This document shows, one piece after another, positions 22,724 to 24,651 of a stretch of DNA of 24,651 bases. Location: NCBI GenBank assembly GCA_937902275.1, contig CALFNW010000064.1:1-24651 (forward strand), written 5' to 3'. This stretch comes from UBA4717 sp002404395 (GTDB lineage: Bacteria > Bacillota > Clostridia > Oscillospirales > CAG-272). The notes under the pieces are model-generated. The model saw nothing but the letters and a program-made list of their open reading frames with translations. It was not told the origin of the DNA and searched no databases. Position 1 is the stretch's first letter. The number at the start of each line of letters is the position of its first letter. The position numbers and the translations under genes were made by a program.

Positions 22724-24487
22724 ATGAAGGATATGAAAAAGAAGGATCAAAACAAAACTATCGCCCGGGTGCTCGGACTGATAAAACCGTACCGTATTCT
22801 TATTGCGGCAAGTCTGGTGTTTGCACTGTTTTGTGCGGCGATACAATTGCTTATTCCGATATTGAGCGGAGCCGCTATTGACAGAATGCTCGGGACAGGC
22901 AGCGTAGACTTCAGGGGCGTGGCGACTTATGCCGCCCTGATCGCTACGTCTGCACTTGCAGGAGCGGTCTTTCAAAAGCTTTTGGCTCACTGCAATAACC
23001 GCATTACATTTTCGGTTTGCCGCGATCTGCGCCGTAAGATGAGCGAAAAGCTTAACCGTCTGCCGTTTTCGTACCTCGACACTCATCAGAGCGGCGATAC
23101 GGTGAGCCGTATGGTCGCAGATGTTGATACCTTTGCCGACGGTCTGCTCATGGGATTTACCCAACTGTTCACCGGCATAATTACGATAGCCGCCACGCTC
23201 GGCATAATGCTTTATATGAATTACAAGATCGCGCTTGTGGTGGTGCTGTTGACTCCGCTTTCGATATTTACGGCTAAATTTATTGCCGGAAGAATACAGC
23301 GTTTTTTTAAGGAACAGGCGGCGATAAGAGGCGAACAGACGGCGCTTATAAATGAAACGATAGAGGGTCAGCGGGTGATCCGTGCTTTCGGCTATGAATC
23401 CGAGAGCATGAAAAAATTTGATGAAACGAATGAAAGACTTGCAAAGGCATCGCTTTTTGCTACTTTTTTCTCAAGCCTTACCAACCCGAGTACGAGAATG
23501 GTAAATAACATAGTGTACGCGGCGGTCGCTCTGATAAGCGCGCTGTATGCCGCCGCAGGCGGTATTACCGTCGGGCAGTTCAGCGTGTTTTTAAGCTATG
23601 CGTCTCAGTATGCGAAGCCGTTCAATGAGATCAGCGGAGTAGTTGCGGAGCTTCAGAATGCGCTTGCCTGCGCCGCGAGAATATTTGAATTGCTTGATGA
23701 AAAGGAAGAAGTACCGGATGCTTCGCCGTCTGAAGATCCGTCGGTACACGGCAGAGTGGAGCTTGAAAACGTAAGTTTCAGCTATGTACCCGAGCGTCCG
23801 CTTATCGAAAACTTTACGCTTTCGGTAAAGCCCGGACAACGGGTCGCGATCGTCGGTCCGACCGGTTGCGGAAAGACTACGCTTATAAATCTTTTAATGC
23901 GCTTTTATGATGTTGACGGCGGATGCATAAAAGTTGACGGAGCGGATATCCGCAATATGACGCGACATAATCTCAGGTCGCGTTACGGTATGGTGCTTCA
24001 GGAGACCTGGCTTTGCGCCGGCACGGTGGCACAGAATATTGCGTACGGTAAACCTGATGCCGCACCTGCCGAGATCGAAGCTGCTGCGCGGGCGGCGCAC
24101 GCTCATTCTTTTATCAAGCGTTTGCCGAACGGATACGATACGGTAATCAATGAGGGTGGCGGGGGGCTGTCTGTGGGACAGCGCCAGCTGTTATGCATAG
24201 CGAGAGCGATGCTTGCCCTGCCGCAGATGCTGATACTTGACGAAGCGACTTCAAGTATTGACACCCGTACCGAGCAAAAGGTTCAAAATGCATTTGCAAA
24301 AATGATGGAAGGCAGAACCTCGTTTGTGGTGGCGCACCGGCTTTCGACTATCCGTGAATCCGACGTGATCCTTGTGATGAAAGACGGACATATTATCGAG
24401 CAGGGTAATCACCGTGAGCTTATAGCTAAAGGTGGATTTTATGCTTCCTTGCTTGCTGCGCAGGGCATGAACGGCGAGACAGCGTGA
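22724..24487 (+). CDS. Heterodimeric ABC exporter half, catalytic ATP site (YheH/LmrD-like)
   Basis: 587 residues: six-helix exporter domain (about 1-320, with QRVIRAFGYE in the coupling region) and an ATPase domain with Walker A GPTGCGKTT at 378 (K384), Walker B LILDEATSSID (D506, E507) and switch H538 (VAHRLS). Its signature is LSVGQ (482-486) instead of LSGGQ, so the sound ATP site would be formed by this protein's Walker motifs and the partner's FSGGQ. AGGTGG lies 4 bp before the ATG at 22724; the frame opens further upstream, overlapping the partner gene, but those residues (MSSCCGPVRST...) are antiparallel to nothing in the family and lack an SD. Confidence 0.94.
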   Translation: MKDMKKKDQNKTIARVLGLIKPYRILIAASLVFALFCAAIQLLIPILSGAAIDRMLGTGSVDFRGVATYAALIATSALAGAVFQKLLAHCNNRITFSVCRDLRRKMSEKLNRLPFSYLDTHQSGDTVSRMVADVDTFADGLLMGFTQLFTGIITIAATLGIMLYMNYKIALVVVLLTPLSIFTAKFIAGRIQRFFKEQAAIRGEQTALINETIEGQRVIRAFGYESESMKKFDETNERLAKASLFATFFSSLTNPSTRMVNNIVYAAVALISALYAAAGGITVGQFSVFLSYASQYAKPFNEISGVVAELQNALACAARIFELLDEKEEVPDASPSEDPSVHGRVELENVSFSYVPERPLIENFTLSVKPGQRVAIVGPTGCGKTTLINLLMRFYDVDGGCIKVDGADIRNMTRHNLRSRYGMVLQETWLCAGTVAQNIAYGKPDAAPAEIEAAARAAHAHSFIKRLPNGYDTVINEGGGGLSVGQRQLLCIARAMLALPQMLILDEATSSIDTRTEQKVQNAFAKMMEGRTSFVVAHRLSTIRESDVILVMKDGHIIEQGNHRELIAKGGFYASLLAAQGMNGETA

Positions 24488-24501
24488 GTTGCGGGGGAAA
24501 C

Positions 24502-24530
24502 AACGGCAGTAATATTACTGCCGTTTTCTG
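24502..24530 (+). terminator. Terminator of the ABC exporter pair
   Basis: AACGGCAGTAAT and ATTACTGCCGTT form an uninterrupted 24-nt palindrome (24502-24525), followed by TTCTG. The T tract is short, so efficiency may be modest. A second small hairpin (GCCG...CGGC) follows. Bases 24531-24651 hold no gene I can support. Confidence 0.75.
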
Positions 24531-24651
24531 CCCGACTGCCGTGATATTCCGGCAGATCCTTAAAATATCACTTTTTGCGGACAAAAGTGAAAATCTTGTA
24601 GGTTTGTCAATGATGTGTTACAAAAATCAGAAAACTTCGCCGTTGGATAAA

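Noticed and set aside
24531..24651. Possible promoter at the right edge
   Set aside because: No convincing -35/-10 pair with correct spacing or gene start can be seen before the window ends.

Overview
The window reads as a chromosomal segment of an anaerobic, gut- or rumen-type Firmicute (class Clostridia, probably Oscillospiraceae-like). This is inferred from the gene content: a BspA-type leucine-rich-repeat protein carrying cohesin and dockerin modules, an SLH-domain S-layer-type protein, an iron-dependent alcohol dehydrogenase, a cobalamin-binding-type radical SAM protein, AsnA and a GH42 beta-galactosidase. Promoters are sigma-A-like with 17-bp spacers, intrinsic terminators are frequent, and base composition is intermediate. 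I see no tRNA, rRNA, IS element, phage gene or CRISPR array.

Layout, left to right. (1) 3-5144 (+): the 3' part of a very large secreted LRR protein with two long tandem repeats, Cys-rich repeats, a cohesin and a terminal dockerin. (2) 5300-8122 (+): Fe-alcohol dehydrogenase and a DUF4080-type radical SAM protein, as one unit behind its own promoter. (3) 9996-8334 (-): DUF1643 protein followed by AsnA, converging on the previous unit across a hairpin-rich gap. (4) 10190-16147 (+): a MacAB-like exporter (adaptor with duplicated core, ATPase, FtsX-fold permease) followed without a terminator by an SLH-domain protein. (5) 17688-16255 (-): MgtE Mg2+ channel behind a roughly 240-nt structured leader. 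(6) 18237-20725 (+): GH42 beta-galactosidase and a translationally coupled four-helix membrane protein, behind a promoter and a terminator-like leader hairpin. (7) 20977-24487 (+): both halves of an asymmetric heterodimeric ABC exporter.

The most unusual material is in the leaders. Three unrelated operon heads (Fe-ADH, GH42, ABC exporter) share one layout: TTTGAG, a 4-6 bp hairpin whose bases differ but whose pairing is kept, an in-frame ATG, and a second ATG exactly 12 nt later preceded by an SD-like purine stretch. The mgtE leader combines a strong promoter, a possible 33-codon Cys-containing leader peptide, a 15-bp long-range stem, mutually exclusive antiterminator and terminator pairings, and a hairpin holding the ribosome-binding site. 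The GH42 leader hairpin resembles the terminator hairpin 2 kb upstream, suggesting a dispersed hairpin family. All of these are read by eye and need comparative and folding analysis.
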